Shown: in pieces, positions 11,961-12,414 of the stretch
Layout: each line of letters begins with the position of its first letter
Position numbering within the stretch: the stretch's first letter is position 1
Assembly: GCA_039714855.1 (NCBI GenBank)
Contig: JBDLIL010000028.1
Coordinates: 1-12,414, forward strand
Source of the DNA: JBDLIL01 sp039714855
GTDB lineage: Bacteria; Patescibacteriota; Microgenomatia; UBA1400; PJMF01
Direction of reading: 5' to 3'
DNA: 12,414 nt
Notes under the pieces: generated by a model
Seen by the model: only the letters and a program-made list of their open reading frames with translations
Told to the model about the DNA's origin: nothing
Database searches by the model: none
Made by a program: the position numbers and the translations under genes

Positions 11961-12200
11961 TCATTTATTAATGAAATTTCTATAAAAACTAACCATAGAA
12001 ATGATGTTGTCTCTTACATATATTTCTGAACCCTTCTTAATAAGACCCAAATCATTTATTAAAATTTCTTGCCCATCCGAATCAATGACTCTATCACCCT
12101 TTGAGCCTATTACATAATTTTCTTTATCAGTTTTATTTCCAAATAAACCTGCAATAAACTTTTTAGTTTTGATATCGTTACTAAAAGAAATTGTTAGCAT
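11961..12200 (-). CDS. hypothetical protein (79 aa)
   Basis: This small soluble protein is of unknown function. It has a beta-rich pattern with repeated Gly/Asp turns (ENYVIGSKGDRVIDSDGQEILINDLGLIKKGSEIYVRDNIISMV). It has no signal peptide or membrane segment. It is the first gene of a two-gene minus-strand unit with the 273-aa protein. A TATAAT on the minus strand at 12224-12219 lies 18 nt before the ATG at 12200. It ends in TGA (11961-11963), showing that UGA is a stop here. Confidence 0.6.
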   Translation of the reverse strand: MLTISFSNDIKTKKFIAGLFGNKTDKENYVIGSKGDRVIDSDGQEILINDLGLIKKGSEIYVRDNIISMVSFYRNFINK

Positions 12201-12218
12201 AATATGAAGTTTTTTTTG

Positions 12219-12224
12219 ATTATA
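12219..12224 (-). promoter_or_regulatory. -10 element of the 79-aa / 273-aa gene pair
   Basis: A perfect TATAAT on the minus strand lies 18 nt before the ATG at 12200, predicting a leader of about 11 nt. No good -35 is visible. Confidence 0.45.
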
Positions 12225-12247
12225 GTTAATATACCAGTCACAGAATT

Positions 12248-12414
12248 TTATTCAATACACTCTAATTCCTTATTCATTTGTTCCGCATAACAAATCCCTA
12301 AACACTTTCTACAAGCAACCTGCTGCTTAATTAGATGCTGATACAAAACCCCACAGCGTCTTTTGCAGCTGGGACATGAGAACCAGTATTTCTCACCACC
12401 AAAGCGTGTTTTGG
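12248..12414 (-). CDS. zinc-ribbon protein, 3' part (partial)
   Basis: The minus strand is open from the window edge to TAA at 12248-12250, giving 54 residues. The fragment reads GGEKYWFSCPSCKRRC, then about 13 residues, then VACRKCLGICYAEQ. Two CxxC pairs (Cys13/16 and Cys34/37 of the fragment) form a zinc ribbon. The layout resembles a widespread family of uncharacterised bacterial and phage zinc-ribbon proteins with the pattern 'rwwFxCPxCgrrvxxLYxp...fxCRxChgLxYxsq'. The N-terminal part lies beyond the window. An extra Cys follows each pair (20 and 41). It lies upstream of the 79-aa gene on the same strand, with 47 nt between them. Confidence 0.65.
   Translation of the reverse strand, partial: KTRFGGEKYWFSCPSCKRRCGVLYQHLIKQQVACRKCLGICYAEQMNKELECIE

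Overview
The window (about 12.4 kb, AT-rich) looks like chromosomal sequence from a small-genome bacterium. I suggest a Patescibacteria/CPR-type lineage. This is inference from small genes, sparse Shine-Dalgarno (SD) sites, several candidate leaderless promoters, a small GIY-YIG endonuclease gene and GC-rich hairpin repeats in an AT-rich background. TGA is used as a stop (for example 11961-11963), so the UGA-recoded lineages are unlikely.

Left part (1-4759): the 3' end of rpmA (ribosomal protein L27), then a ParB/Spo0J-type partition gene, then a convergent signal peptidase I gene (lepB). Next, on the + strand, comes a three-gene surface-polysaccharide block: a Wzx/MATE-like flippase, a GT2 glycosyltransferase, and an O-antigen ligase/polymerase-like membrane protein that overlaps the glycosyltransferase by 32 nt.

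Middle (4782-6972): a membrane-anchored protein with two Ig-like domains (-), a tRNA-Thr(CGT) gene (+), and a tightly packed minus-strand unit hicB-hicA-LysM. In that unit a HicBA toxin-antitoxin pair sits 2 nt ahead of a membrane-anchored double-LysM protein. The lepB, polysaccharide, Ig-like and LysM genes together suggest a cell-envelope neighbourhood.

Accessory part (6973-9740): a small unknown ORF, an unknown 234-aa gene and a GIY-YIG endonuclease-like gene lie between or next to two copies of a composite intergenic repeat (about 7237-7392 and 8571-8722). The copies have swappable GC-rich hairpins and a 48/50 identical AT-rich tail. They are followed by two divergent genes that look richer in GC, with strong SD sites and textbook terminators: an Nfu-N-like protein (-) and a GlcG/HbpS-like protein (+).

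Right part (9778-12414): a three-gene minus-strand operon (membrane protein of unknown function, Tyr/Ser-rich secreted protein, small acidic protein). Its promoter overlaps a perfect 16-bp palindrome, and a divergent XRE-type regulator lies on the other side. Two unknown minus-strand genes follow, tail-to-tail with the regulator. The window ends inside a minus-strand gene for a CxxC...CxxC zinc-ribbon protein that is cut by the window edge.
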